A DNA stretch of 37,488 bases from Lachnospiraceae bacterium (GTDB lineage: Bacteria; Bacillota; Clostridia; Lachnospirales; Lachnospiraceae), in assembly GCA_024696945.1 (NCBI GenBank), contig JAILGF010000198.1, positions 1 to 37,488 on the forward strand, written 5' to 3'. The notes below the pieces were generated by a model. That model was given only the letters and a program-made list of their open reading frames with translations, made no database searches and had not been told where the DNA came from. Below are positions 1 to 8,318 of the stretch, in pieces; positions within the stretch are counted from its first letter, which is position 1; the number at the start of each line of letters is the position of its first letter. Position numbers and translations under genes: made by a program.

Positions 1-11
1 AGGTGATAAAT

Positions 12-1001
12 ATGATAACATTAAATGATTATTTATTTTCAGGAAATACTGTATTGAAAATTCTTTTACAGTATTCATCGGATTTAAAGAAAGAGGCTAT
101 TGAATCACATAATTCTATTGATCTCGCTCACAGCAATTTCCTGATGCAGATAATAGAGCTATTGGAACATACTGATTTCCTGTCATCACAGTCGCAGAGG
201 ATCAAGGAATTTTATCTGTATATGACTCAGAAATATCCGTTCTTGGCTTTTACTTTCAAGGGCAGGATAAAATCACTTATACGCTCCGAAGAGAAGTTTA
301 ACGGATATATCCTGGAGTATATCTATGATTTTTATAAGGAAAACGGCAGATATCCGAGTGAAACTGAGATAAAAAATAATCTGAACTGTTTTAGGGATCT
401 GATAGCATACAGGATTGTACTTTCACTCCCTAAATGCCATATAAAAAAGGATGAAAGCCGTGAAGAACAGGAGCTGAAATACTTGTATGAAATAGCAAAC
501 AAGATGCCGGAGTTTCTGGAGGAAAAAGGTTTTTCTCCTCAGCTGTCGGATGTTTCATATGAAGGTTATGCAGGAGGCCTGAATGAGAATAACATTTCTT
601 ATTACAGGGATTATGTGCAGACTCCTCGTCCTTCGGGTTACAGGTCACTGCATATCACATTTTATGACAACCTGACCAGATGTTATACAGAACTGCAGTT
701 ACGTACAAAGGACATGGATGATTACGCTGAGATAGGAGATGCAAATCATTTTGGATATGAGAAGAGTCAGGAGATTAACAGGACTAGGGCGGATATTATC
801 CATCCCGGTGAGTGCAAGTTCTTTGATGAAGCTTATGAAAGACTGATAAAGCTGCAGGAACTTGATCTGTCCACAGTGGATGTAAACATGTTTAAGGCAT
901 ACAGTAATCATCTGATAAATGACGGATGCGGCCTGTTCAGAGGACGTCAGATCTTGCCTTTTGAGCATCTTTCACGCTTCCAGAATGATTTGATAGGGTA
1001 A
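12..1001 (+). CDS. RelA/SpoT-domain (p)ppGpp synthetase-like protein
   Basis: The predicted protein of 329 residues carries the signature stretches of the RelA/SpoT nucleotidyltransferase domain in its middle: FKGRIKSLIRSEEK, then FRDLIAYRIV, then PRPSGYRSLHITF, and finally ELQLRTKDMDDYAEIGDANH. These match the family blocks GRxKSxxSxxxK, DxxAxRIV, NGYxSLH and EIQIRTxxMHxxAExGxAAH. No HD hydrolase, TGS or ACT domain is present, so it is a stand-alone synthetase type. A helical N-terminal extension of about 80 residues and a C-terminal tail of about 75 residues make it longer than typical 210-260-residue small alarmone synthetases. I chose ATG 12 because AGGTGA at 1-6 is a good ribosome site; the GTG at 3 overlaps that site. 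The usual MH of the last motif is MD here. It could be a housekeeping alarmone synthetase or a toxic synthetase of a TA or antiphage system; the neighbouring HicAB pair makes the second worth considering. Confidence 0.82.
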   Translation: MITLNDYLFSGNTVLKILLQYSSDLKKEAIESHNSIDLAHSNFLMQIIELLEHTDFLSSQSQRIKEFYLYMTQKYPFLAFTFKGRIKSLIRSEEKFNGYILEYIYDFYKENGRYPSETEIKNNLNCFRDLIAYRIVLSLPKCHIKKDESREEQELKYLYEIANKMPEFLEEKGFSPQLSDVSYEGYAGGLNENNISYYRDYVQTPRPSGYRSLHITFYDNLTRCYTELQLRTKDMDDYAEIGDANHFGYEKSQEINRTRADIIHPGECKFFDEAYERLIKLQELDLSTVDVNMFKAYSNHLINDGCGLFRGRQILPFEHLSRFQNDLIG

Positions 1002-1005
1002 ATCT

Positions 1006-1056
1006 ATGCGTATTATCATAATGCGTATTGACAATATACGTATATAATGTTATTAT
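1006..1056 (+). promoter_or_regulatory. hicAB promoter with three iterated operator-like repeats
   Basis: TTGACA (1028-1033) and TATTAT (1051-1056) are 17 bp apart. Superimposed on them are three copies of ATRCGTAT at 1006-1013, 1021-1028 and 1036-1043, each exactly 15 bp from the next. The third lies inside the perfect 12-bp palindrome ATATACGTATAT (1034-1045), between -35 and -10. HicB proteins with an RHH domain commonly repress their own promoter, so this is the likely HicB operator (inference). Confidence 0.65.
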
Positions 1057-1088
1057 ATAATCAGTTTTATGAAAGGAATTATGTCTAT

Positions 1089-1274
1089 ATGCCTAAAACC
1101 CCTAAAGAAATGGAAAAACTGATATTAGCTGATGGTTGGATATTTAAAAACCAGGTTGGGTCTCATCGTCAGTATATTCATCCTACTAAAAAAGGCAAAG
1201 TGACAATTCCGTTTCATAATAAAACCTTATGTATAAAAGTCGAAAATTCTATTAAAAAGCAAGCAGGCATTTAA
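1089..1274 (+). CDS. hicA: HicA-family mRNA interferase toxin
   Basis: This is a protein of 61 residues (MPKTPKEMEKL...) with the HicA pattern: an N-terminal helix, DGW, the GSHRQYIHP strand containing the catalytic-type histidine, KKGKVTIPFH, and a C-terminal SIKKQAG helix. HicA proteins are small double-stranded-RNA-binding-fold ribonucleases that cleave mRNA when free of HicB. An upstream in-frame ATG at 1047 would add 14 residues, but it falls within the promoter -10 region, while GAAAGGA at 1071-1077 serves ATG 1089. The gene lies 15 bp upstream of the hicB start, giving the common toxin-first order. Confidence 0.85.
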   Translation: MPKTPKEMEKLILADGWIFKNQVGSHRQYIHPTKKGKVTIPFHNKTLCIKVENSIKKQAGI

Positions 1275-1289
1275 TCTGGAGGTGGTCAT

Positions 1290-1739
1290 ATGTTAACTAT
1301 GTATCCGGCATGTTTTTATAAGGAGGATGATGGATATTCTGTTATTTTTCCTGACTTAAACTACTTAGCTACATGTGGTAAAGATCTTAATGAAGCCATG
1401 GAAATGGCTATTGACTGTCTTGCAGGGTATGCTTTTGATTGTCAGTTAGAGGGTGAAAAACTTCCTAAAGCATCCAAAATCGAATCCATAGATGCAAAAG
1501 CTATTGGAAAGGAACTGGATCCGGAAGCCTCTTGTGAAGATTGTTTTGTAAATATGGTTTCTGTAGAAGTTGAATCTTACGCTCGTGAGCATTTTGATAA
1601 ACCTATAAGAAAATCGCTTACAATCCCTGCTTGGCTGAACAAAACAGCCACAGAATTAGGAATAAACTTTTCACAAACACTGAAAGAAGCCTTAATGGAT
1701 AAGATTTATCCTAAGGCTCAGATTAATAAAATGAAATAA
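1290..1739 (+). CDS. hicB: HicB-family antitoxin with C-terminal DNA-binding helix region
   Basis: The 149-residue protein opens with the HicB partial RNase-H-like fold: YPACFYKEDDGYSVIFPDL, then LNEAMEMAIDCLAGY. It ends with a segment resembling a ribbon-helix-helix (KPIRKSLTIPAWLNKTATELG, continuing to about residue 140). The first part normally occupies the HicA active site; the second normally binds the operator. A strong GGAGGTGG ribosome site (1278-1285) precedes ATG 1290. Translation immediately after hicA and a stronger ribosome site fit the need for excess antitoxin. The repeats at 1006-1043 are its likely operator. Confidence 0.87.
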   Translation: MLTMYPACFYKEDDGYSVIFPDLNYLATCGKDLNEAMEMAIDCLAGYAFDCQLEGEKLPKASKIESIDAKAIGKELDPEASCEDCFVNMVSVEVESYAREHFDKPIRKSLTIPAWLNKTATELGINFSQTLKEALMDKIYPKAQINKMK

Positions 1740-1753
1740 TATAAAAATTTTTC

Positions 1754-1782
1754 TTGACAAATCAATTTTGTAGTTTTATAAT
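1754..1782 (+). promoter_or_regulatory. consensus sigma-A promoter of gltD-gltB-asnB
   Basis: A perfect TTGACA (1754-1759) is followed after exactly 17 bp by a perfect TATAAT (1777-1782). Transcription would start near 1789, just before two tandem hairpins. The -35 context TTGACAAAT is shared with the glnN, glnA and gdhA promoters. So strong a promoter suggests that control acts after initiation. Confidence 0.85.
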
Positions 1783-1790
1783 GCACAAAT

Positions 1791-1837
1791 GAAGACAAGG
1801 GCGCCTTTGGTTATACCAAGGGTGTCTTTTCTTTTAT
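1791..1837 (+). ncRNA. ANTAR-type hairpin P1 overlapping terminator-like hairpin, gltD leader
   Basis: A short stem (1792-1796 with 1803-1807, one A.C mismatch) presents the hexaloop AAGGGC (1797-1802), with A at position 1 and G at position 4. The same bases form the left arm of a longer 14-bp hairpin (1797-1810 with 1816-1829, loop TTATA), followed by TTTTCTTTT. The two folds exclude each other. Hexaloops with A1/G4 placed against a terminator are the known RNA targets of ANTAR proteins such as EutV. The assignment here is by sequence pattern only. Confidence 0.65.
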
Positions 1838-1856
1838 CGTTATATACATCATAGTC

Positions 1857-1902
1857 AAGGCAAGGGTGTCTGGATTTATTTCAGATACCCTTTTATATTT
1901 TT
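1857..1902 (+). ncRNA. ANTAR-type hairpin P2 overlapping intrinsic terminator, gltD leader
   Basis: AAGGC (1857-1861) and GTCT (1868-1871) enclose the loop AAGGGT (1862-1867), with A1 and G4. The terminator stem GGGTGTCTG (1864-1872) pairs with CAGATACCC (1882-1890) and runs into a U-rich tract (1891-1902), so P2 and the terminator share bases. Binding of an ANTAR dimer to P1 and P2 would be expected to block termination and allow gltD-gltB transcription. Confidence 0.75.
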
Positions 1903-1945
1903 TAAACGTTGATAAAAAGTATTTAGAAAGACAGAGGTATGAAAC

Positions 1946-3430
1946 ATGGGAAAGCCTACCGGATTTTTAGAGTATGAGAGAAAAGATGGTGCAGTTGTAA
2001 AGGAAGCGGACCGAATTAAAAACTTTAAAGAATTCCATTCGCTGTTGAATGCAGAAGAGCAGAGAAAACAGGCTGCCAGATGTATGGACTGCGGAGTGCC
2101 GTTTTGTCAGGCAGGTGTTAAGATATCAGGCATGATATCGGGCTGTCCTTTAAATAACCTGGTGCCTGAGGTAAACGATCTGGTATATAGAGGAAACTTT
2201 GCAGAAGCTTACAGGCGTTTGTCGATTACTCATTGCTTCCCTGAGTTTACTTCGAGAGTTTGTCCGGCTTTGTGTGAGCACGCATGTACATGCGGACTTC
2301 ATCAGGAGCCTGTATCCACAAAAGAAAATGAGAAAACTGTTATAGAGTATGCATTCGCAAATGGTCTGGTAGATGAACCCGAGCCTAAGGTAAGGACAGG
2401 CAAGAAGGTAGCGGTTATCGGCAGCGGTCCTTCAGGACTGGCAGCAGCACTGCTGTTAAACAGACGCGGACACTTGGTAACAGTATATGAAAGAAGTGAC
2501 CGCGTGGGTGGATTACTCAGATACGGCATCCCGAACATGAAGCTTGATAAATCGGTGATCGACAGAAGAGTTGCCCTGATGGAAAAAGCAGGTATTACTT
2601 TTAAGACTAATTGCAATATAGGAAAAGATATTTCCGGTGAAGAGATAAAAAAAGAGTATGATGCAGTAGTTTTAGCATGCGGTGCTTCACATCCCAGAGA
2701 TATAAATGCTCCCGGCAGGGATGCGGACGGCATTTATTTTGCGGTAGATTTCTTAAAGCAGGTAACAAAGAGATTGCTTGATTCTGAGTTTAAAGAGTTC
2801 CCTTATGACTTGGCTGAAGGCAAGGATGTAATCGTTATCGGCGGCGGTGATACGGGTAATGACTGTGTTGGTTCATGTATAAGGCTTAAGGCAAAGAGTG
2901 TTACACAGTTAGAGATGATGCCTGAGCCACCGAAAGAAAGACTTGCGTCAAATCCTTGGCCCGAATGGCCCAAGGTGCTTAAAGTTGATTACGGTCAGGA
3001 AGAAGTAATATATAAATTCGGTTCAGACCCGAGAATATATAAGACTACGGTCAAAGAATTCAAGAAGGATAAAAAAGGAAAGCTTAAGAGCGTAATTTTG
3101 GTTTCTCTTGAATCAAAGAAGGATGAAAAGACCGGTAGGATGAGCATGGTCCCGATCGAAGGCTCCGAAAAGGAAGTACCCGCACAGCTTGTACTGATAG
3201 CGGCTGGATTCCTGGGCAGCGAAAGCTATGTTACTGAGAGCTTTGGTGTGGAAGTAGACGGTAGGACGAATGTGAAGACAGAAGAAGGAAAACATCAGGC
3301 TTCAACCGGTAAGGTTTTCGCAGCTGGCGATGTGCATATCGGACAGTCACTGGTAGTCAGAGCCATAGCGGAAGGCAAGGCTGCTGCAAAGGAAGTAGAC
3401 GAGTATCTGATGGGGTATTCGAGTTTGTAA
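1946..3430 (+). CDS. gltD: Glutamate synthase (NADPH) small subunit
   Basis: The 494-residue protein matches GltD along its length. It starts with the adrenodoxin-reductase-like N-terminal 4Fe-4S region (CMDCGVPFCQAG, SGCPLNN, CPALCEHACTCG). It continues with the FAD dinucleotide fold VIGSGPSGLAA (about residue 158) and the NADPH fold VIGGGDTGNDC (about residue 298), and closes with the AAGDVHIGQSLVVRAI flavin motif. It passes electrons from NADPH through FAD and the Fe-S clusters to GltB in the cytoplasm. The order gltD then gltB is the reverse of the E. coli order. A 146-bp repeat separates the two genes. Expression is probably controlled by the two leader hairpins upstream. Confidence 0.95.
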   Translation: MGKPTGFLEYERKDGAVVKEADRIKNFKEFHSLLNAEEQRKQAARCMDCGVPFCQAGVKISGMISGCPLNNLVPEVNDLVYRGNFAEAYRRLSITHCFPEFTSRVCPALCEHACTCGLHQEPVSTKENEKTVIEYAFANGLVDEPEPKVRTGKKVAVIGSGPSGLAAALLLNRRGHLVTVYERSDRVGGLLRYGIPNMKLDKSVIDRRVALMEKAGITFKTNCNIGKDISGEEIKKEYDAVVLACGASHPRDINAPGRDADGIYFAVDFLKQVTKRLLDSEFKEFPYDLAEGKDVIVIGGGDTGNDCVGSCIRLKAKSVTQLEMMPEPPKERLASNPWPEWPKVLKVDYGQEEVIYKFGSDPRIYKTTVKEFKKDKKGKLKSVILVSLESKKDEKTGRMSMVPIEGSEKEVPAQLVLIAAGFLGSESYVTESFGVEVDGRTNVKTEEGKHQASTGKVFAAGDVHIGQSLVVRAIAEGKAAAKEVDEYLMGYSSL

Positions 3431-3439
3431 AATTGTTTT

Positions 3440-3585
3440 GTCATCCTGAACGAAGTGAAGGATCTTAAAGATCCTTCGGCCATATGTCATAAGGTGTCAC
3501 CAAAGGTGACGGAACCTTGTGGCCATATGTCATAAGGTGTCACCAAAGGTGACGGAACCTTGTGACCCACGCTCCTCAGGATGAC
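3440..3585 (+). repeat. Palindromic-end repeat with two tandem 43-bp units
   Basis: The element is bounded by GTCATCCTGA (3440-3449) and its exact inverse TCAGGATGAC (3576-3585). Inside are a short hairpin (GGATC TTAAA GATCC) and two exact tandem 43-bp units at 3478-3520 and 3521-3563, each containing the palindrome GTCACCAAAGGTGAC. A shorter relative with one unit lies at 25124-25225 in the same orientation. No coding capacity is visible; it looks like a small non-autonomous MITE/REP-like element sitting inside the gltD-gltB operon. Confidence 0.85.
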
Positions 3586-3626
3586 AGACCGTATGAATGA
3601 GATAAAAACGGAAGGTCGTTGATAAT

Positions 3627-6600
3627 ATGAAACTTACATTAAATGAAGTATATAAAAAAGGTTTATACAATCCTGATTTTGAGCATGACAATTGCGGTAT
3701 CGGTGCAGTAGTAAATATCAAAGGAAAGGCAGACCATGCAACTGTGGCTGATGCGCTTTCGATAGTTGAAAACCTTGAACATCGTGCAGGTAAGGATGCC
3801 GAAGGTAAAACGGGTGACGGTGTTGGTATACTTACACAGATACCTCACAAGTTTTTTAAAAAGGTATTAAAGAAGCAGGGTATCGAGCTTCCCGGTAAAA
3901 GAGAATATGGCGTAGGTATGATATTCTTTCCTCAGAATGAGCTGAAGGCCAGACAGGCAAAGGCCATGTTTGAGGTTATCGCCAAGAAAAACGGACTTGA
4001 GATATTAGCTTTCAGAAAGGTTGATACCGATCCCGGCGTACTTGGAAGCAAGGCTTTAGAGTGCATGCCCAATATATGGCAGGTATTTATTAAGAAACCC
4101 GAGAGCTTAAATGATAAAGCTGATGGCAATATTGATCTTGATTTTGACAGATTACTTTATATTGCGCGACGTGAGTTTGAACAGAGTAATGAAAACACGT
4201 ACATTCCTTCACTTTCCTGCAGGACCATCGTATATAAGGGGATGTTCCTGGTAGGTCAGCTGCGTACATTCTTTAAGGATCTGATGGACAAGGATTATGA
4301 GTCTGCCATAGCTATGGTGCATTCACGTTTTTCAACGAATACGACACCCAGCTGGAACCGTGCACATCCCAACAGACTGATCGTGCATAACGGCGAGATC
4401 AATACCATAAAGGGCAATGCGGACAAGATGCTGGCACGTGAAGAGACCATGCATACAAATGAGTTTTCGGAAGAGGATATGACAAAGGTTCTTCCGGTTA
4501 TCTCGCAGAGCGGTTCTGATTCGGCTATGCTGGATAACACCCTGGAATTTCTAATGATGAGCGGTATGGATCTTCCTCTTGCTGCTATGATCACCATTCC
4601 CGAGCCTTGGGCAAACAATGAGACTCTTTCGATGGAGGAAAGAGATTTCTACCAGTACTACGCAACCATGATGGAGCCTTGGGACGGCCCTGCATCCATC
4701 GTTTTCTCAGACGGTGATCTGATGGGCGCGATCCTTGACAGAAACGGTCTTAGACCTTCCAGATATTATGTTACGGATAATGACAGACTGATACTGGCTT
4801 CAGAGGTCGGTGTACTTCCCATTGATGAGGAGCATATCATCAAAAAAGAGAGACTTCATCCCGGCAAGATGCTTTTGGTGGATACAAAAGAAGGCCGTAT
4901 TATCAGTGATGAAGAAATAAAAGAAAAATATGCACTCAAAGAACCTTACGGTGAGTGGCTTGACGGAAATATCATCCAGTTAAAAGACGTAAAAATCCCC
5001 AATATCAGGGTTAAATCATATGAGAGGGATGAACTGAAACGTCTGCAGAAGGCTTTCGGATACTCTTATGAAAATTACCATGATTCAATCCTAAGCATGG
5101 CTCTAAACGGCTCCGAGCCTATAGGTGCAATGGGTGTTGATACACCTATCGCTGTTCTTTCAAAAGAGTATCAGCCTTTATTCTATTATTTCAAGCAGTT
5201 ATTTGCTCAGGTTACAAATCCTCCGATAGATGCGGAGCGTGAGAAGATAGTTACTTCTACCTGCGTATATGTAGGAAAAAACGGTAATCTGTTAGAGGAA
5301 AAGCCTGAGAATTGCAACGTATTAAAGATAAATAATCCTATTCTTTCAGATCTTGATCTCTTAAAGATTGAGCATTTAAAGAATCATGGATTTAAGGTAG
5401 CAAAGGTTTCGACATTGTTTTTCAAAGGAACCCCTATTAATAGAGTTTTACAACATCTCTTTATCCAGGTGGATAAGGGCTATCGTGAGGGTGCTGATAT
5501 ATTGGTACTTTCAGACAGGGGAGTCGATGAAAACCATGTGGCTCTGCCTTCACTTTTAGCAGTTGCGGCAGTACATAAGCATTTGGTAGAGACTAAAAAG
5601 TCAACGGCACTTTCTATTATAGTTGAGACCGGTGAACCGAGAGAAGTACATCATTTTGCAACTCTGCTCGGCTTTGGTGCTTCGGCAGTTAACCCTTATC
5701 TTGCTCATTCGGCTATCAAGGAGCTTGTGGATGAGGAACTGCTCGATAAAGATTATTATGCAGCATGTGAGGATTATGATAAGGCAGTTCTTACAGGTAT
5801 CGTAAAGATTGCTTCCAAGATGGGTATCTCCACAATTCAGTCATATCAGGGCAGCAAGATATTTGAAGCCATCGGTATTTCTGAAGACGTAATAAACAAA
5901 TATTTTACCGGCACGGTATCAAGAGTCGGCGGTATTACGCTGGAAGATATAGGTAAGGCAATAGATACCCAGCACAGCAAGGCTTTTGATCCGTTAGGAC
6001 TTGCAGTCAATAATGAGCTTACCGCTATGGGAAGGCATAAGTCAAGGAGCCAGGGAGAGAACCACAGATATAATCCTAATACCATACATATGCTCCAGAC
6101 TGCTACCCGTGAAGGTGATTATAATAAGTTTAAGACTTATACTTCTATGGTGGATGCGGAAGAAACAGGATACTTAAGAAGCCTTATAGATTTCAATTAT
6201 CCTGAAAACACGGTGCCCATCGAAGAGGTTGAGAGCGAAGATGAGATCGTAAAGAGATTTAAGACCGGTGCGATGTCATATGGTTCGATATCCGAAGAGG
6301 CTCATACTGCTTTAGCCATCGCCATGAATCATCTTCAGGGCAGGTCTAACAGCGGTGAGGGCGGCGAGAGTGATGAAAGAATTGCTTCCGCAGGTACCGA
6401 AAATGACAGGAGCTCAAAGATAAAGCAGGTTGCATCGGGACGTTTCGGTGTTACAAGTGCTTATCTTATCAGTGCAGAAGAAATACAGATAAAGATGGCT
6501 CAGGGTGCTAAGCCCGGTGAAGGCGGACACCTGCCCGGACGTAAGGTTTATCCTTGGATTGCAAAGACAAGACATTCAACACCCGGTGTAAGCCTTATTT

Positions 6601-8222
6601 CTCCTCCTCCTCATCATGATATTTATTCAATCGAGGACTTGGCAGAGCTTATATATGATTTAAAGAACGCGAATAAAAAAGCAAGGATTTCAGTAAAGCT
6701 TGTATCTGAAGCAGGTGTCGGAACTATCGCAAGCGGTGTTGCAAAGGCAGGCGCTTCCGTAATACTTATCTCAGGATATGACGGCGGCACGGGTGCTGCA
6801 CCTTTAAGCTCCATACATAATGCAGGACTTCCTTGGGAACTGGGCCTGGCTGAAACCCATCAGACTCTTGTGGCAAACGGTCTTAGAAATAAAGTGAGGA
6901 TCGAGACGGACGGCAAGCTTATGAGCGGCCGTGATGTAGCTATAGCTGCAATCCTCGGTGCTGAGGAATTCGGATTTGCCACAGCTCCGCTTGTTACTTT
7001 AGGCTGTGTAATGATGAGGGTTTGCCATCAGGATACATGCCCTATGGGTATCGCAACACAGAATCCCGAGCTGCGCAAGCGTTTTGCAGGAAAGCCCGAG
7101 TATGTAGAAAACTTTATGCGTTTTATCGCAAGAGAGCTTAGGGAATACATGGCAAAGCTCGGTGTAAGAAGCATCGATGAGCTGGTGGGAAGAACAGATC
7201 TGTTAAAGAAGAGAGAGACTCTTGATACCACAAATTCTTCCGAGGCGGAAAGATCAACCGAAATGAACCTTGACAGGATCCTTTATGATATGTCAAAGGT
7301 TAACCGCGAAGAGCAGGTATTCAGTCCCAAATATCTCTATGATTTTAAGCTTGGCGATACCAAGGATGAGAGTGTACTCCTGAGTGATAAAAAGATATTA
7401 AAAGCAGTTAAGGATAAAAAGGCTTGTGAAATATCGATCAATATCGGAAATACCGACAGAACATTCGGAACTCTGCTCGGTGCCGAGATTACAAGGCAGA
7501 ATCCTGACGGACTTGCTGATGATACAATTACCGTAAACTGTACAGGTGCGGGCGGACAGAGCTTTGGTGCATTTATACCCAAGGGCCTTACACTTAAGAT
7601 CACAGGAGATGCGAATGATTATCTCGGCAAGGGCTTATCCGGCGGCAAGATAATAGTTAAGGCTCCTGATAATGCAAAGTATAATCCGAGTACCAATGTT
7701 ATAGCCGGTAATGTTGCCCTTTACGGCGCTACATCCGGTGAATGCTATATCGCAGGTATGGCAGGTGAGCGTTTCTGTGTAAGAAATTCCGGTGCTACCG
7801 CAGTTGTTGAAGGTGTCGGCGAGCATGGCTGTGAATATATGACAGGCGGTGTTGCGGTAATCCTCGGACCTACAGGAAAGAACTTTGCGGCTGGTATGAG
7901 CGGCGGTATTGCTTATGTTCTTGATGAAGGCAATAAGCTGTACAGGAATTTAAATAAACAGCTCGTAAGTATGAGATCGGTTGAAAGCAAGGAAGATATC
8001 GAAAGGCTGAAGGGCATTATTGAAAAGCATGCATTGGCTACCGGTTCTAAAAAGGCGAAAGAAATCCTTGATGATTTCGATTCATACATCGGCAGCTTCA
8101 AGAAGATAATCCCTGTTGATTATCAGAAGATCATGAGCCTGATAGATGAGAATATATTGAAGGGTTTGAGCAGGGAAGAAGCTCAGATCAATGCATTTTC
8201 TACATTTATAAATGAGAAATAA
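3627..8222 (+). CDS. gltB: Glutamate synthase large subunit
   Basis: The 1531-residue protein is full-length GltB. A 22-residue propeptide precedes Cys23 in HDNCGIGAV, the expected N-terminal nucleophile of the glutaminase domain after processing. The central and FMN-binding domains follow (SGEGGESDERI, GAKPGEGGHLPG, SGYDGGTGAAP). The 3Fe-4S motif is GCVMMRVCHQDTCPMGIATQ at about residue 1130, and the C-terminal GXGXG beta-helix is rich in GG repeats (ANDYLGKGLSGGKI, AGMSGGIAYV). It converts glutamine plus 2-oxoglutarate to two glutamates, with electrons from GltD. The ribosome site GGAAGG is about 11 bp from ATG 3627. asnB follows after 96 bp and may be cotranscribed. Confidence 0.96.
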   Translation: MKLTLNEVYKKGLYNPDFEHDNCGIGAVVNIKGKADHATVADALSIVENLEHRAGKDAEGKTGDGVGILTQIPHKFFKKVLKKQGIELPGKREYGVGMIFFPQNELKARQAKAMFEVIAKKNGLEILAFRKVDTDPGVLGSKALECMPNIWQVFIKKPESLNDKADGNIDLDFDRLLYIARREFEQSNENTYIPSLSCRTIVYKGMFLVGQLRTFFKDLMDKDYESAIAMVHSRFSTNTTPSWNRAHPNRLIVHNGEINTIKGNADKMLAREETMHTNEFSEEDMTKVLPVISQSGSDSAMLDNTLEFLMMSGMDLPLAAMITIPEPWANNETLSMEERDFYQYYATMMEPWDGPASIVFSDGDLMGAILDRNGLRPSRYYVTDNDRLILASEVGVLPIDEEHIIKKERLHPGKMLLVDTKEGRIISDEEIKEKYALKEPYGEWLDGNIIQLKDVKIPNIRVKSYERDELKRLQKAFGYSYENYHDSILSMALNGSEPIGAMGVDTPIAVLSKEYQPLFYYFKQLFAQVTNPPIDAEREKIVTSTCVYVGKNGNLLEEKPENCNVLKINNPILSDLDLLKIEHLKNHGFKVAKVSTLFFKGTPINRVLQHLFIQVDKGYREGADILVLSDRGVDENHVALPSLLAVAAVHKHLVETKKSTALSIIVETGEPREVHHFATLLGFGASAVNPYLAHSAIKELVDEELLDKDYYAACEDYDKAVLTGIVKIASKMGISTIQSYQGSKIFEAIGISEDVINKYFTGTVSRVGGITLEDIGKAIDTQHSKAFDPLGLAVNNELTAMGRHKSRSQGENHRYNPNTIHMLQTATREGDYNKFKTYTSMVDAEETGYLRSLIDFNYPENTVPIEEVESEDEIVKRFKTGAMSYGSISEEAHTALAIAMNHLQGRSNSGEGGESDERIASAGTENDRSSKIKQVASGRFGVTSAYLISAEEIQIKMAQGAKPGEGGHLPGRKVYPWIAKTRHSTPGVSLISPPPHHDIYSIEDLAELIYDLKNANKKARISVKLVSEAGVGTIASGVAKAGASVILISGYDGGTGAAPLSSIHNAGLPWELGLAETHQTLVANGLRNKVRIETDGKLMSGRDVAIAAILGAEEFGFATAPLVTLGCVMMRVCHQDTCPMGIATQNPELRKRFAGKPEYVENFMRFIARELREYMAKLGVRSIDELVGRTDLLKKRETLDTTNSSEAERSTEMNLDRILYDMSKVNREEQVFSPKYLYDFKLGDTKDESVLLSDKKILKAVKDKKACEISINIGNTDRTFGTLLGAEITRQNPDGLADDTITVNCTGAGGQSFGAFIPKGLTLKITGDANDYLGKGLSGGKIIVKAPDNAKYNPSTNVIAGNVALYGATSGECYIAGMAGERFCVRNSGATAVVEGVGEHGCEYMTGGVAVILGPTGKNFAAGMSGGIAYVLDEGNKLYRNLNKQLVSMRSVESKEDIERLKGIIEKHALATGSKKAKEILDDFDSYIGSFKKIIPVDYQKIMSLIDENILKGLSREEAQINAFSTFINEK

Positions 8223-8230
8223 AAGACAAT

Positions 8231-8292
8231 AAAGCCTTCCCCTCGAAGGGAAGGTGTTAGAGTCGAACGCTAAAGCATTCGACGTAGGATGA
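8231..8292 (+). repeat. Small two-hairpin intergenic repeat
   Basis: CCTTCCC (8235-8241) pairs exactly with GGGAAGG (8248-8254), and GTCGAA (8262-8267) pairs with TTCGAC (8278-8283). A related segment, AAGCCTTCCCCTC followed by AAGGGAA, occurs on the opposite strand at 14855-14874. There is no U-run after either stem, so it is not an obvious terminator. It probably belongs to a dispersed REP-like family. Confidence 0.55.
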
Positions 8293-8318
8293 GGTGTTAA
8301 GACAAGGAGGAACACGAT

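Noticed and set aside
1783-1902. Glutamine riboswitch (glnA RNA) in the nitrogen leaders
   Set aside because: The known glutamine aptamer fold and its conserved core are not visible; repeated A1/G4 hexaloops against terminators fit ANTAR targets better.
3440-3585. CRISPR-like array
   Set aside because: The two 43-bp units are directly adjacent with no spacers and lie within a palindromic-end element.
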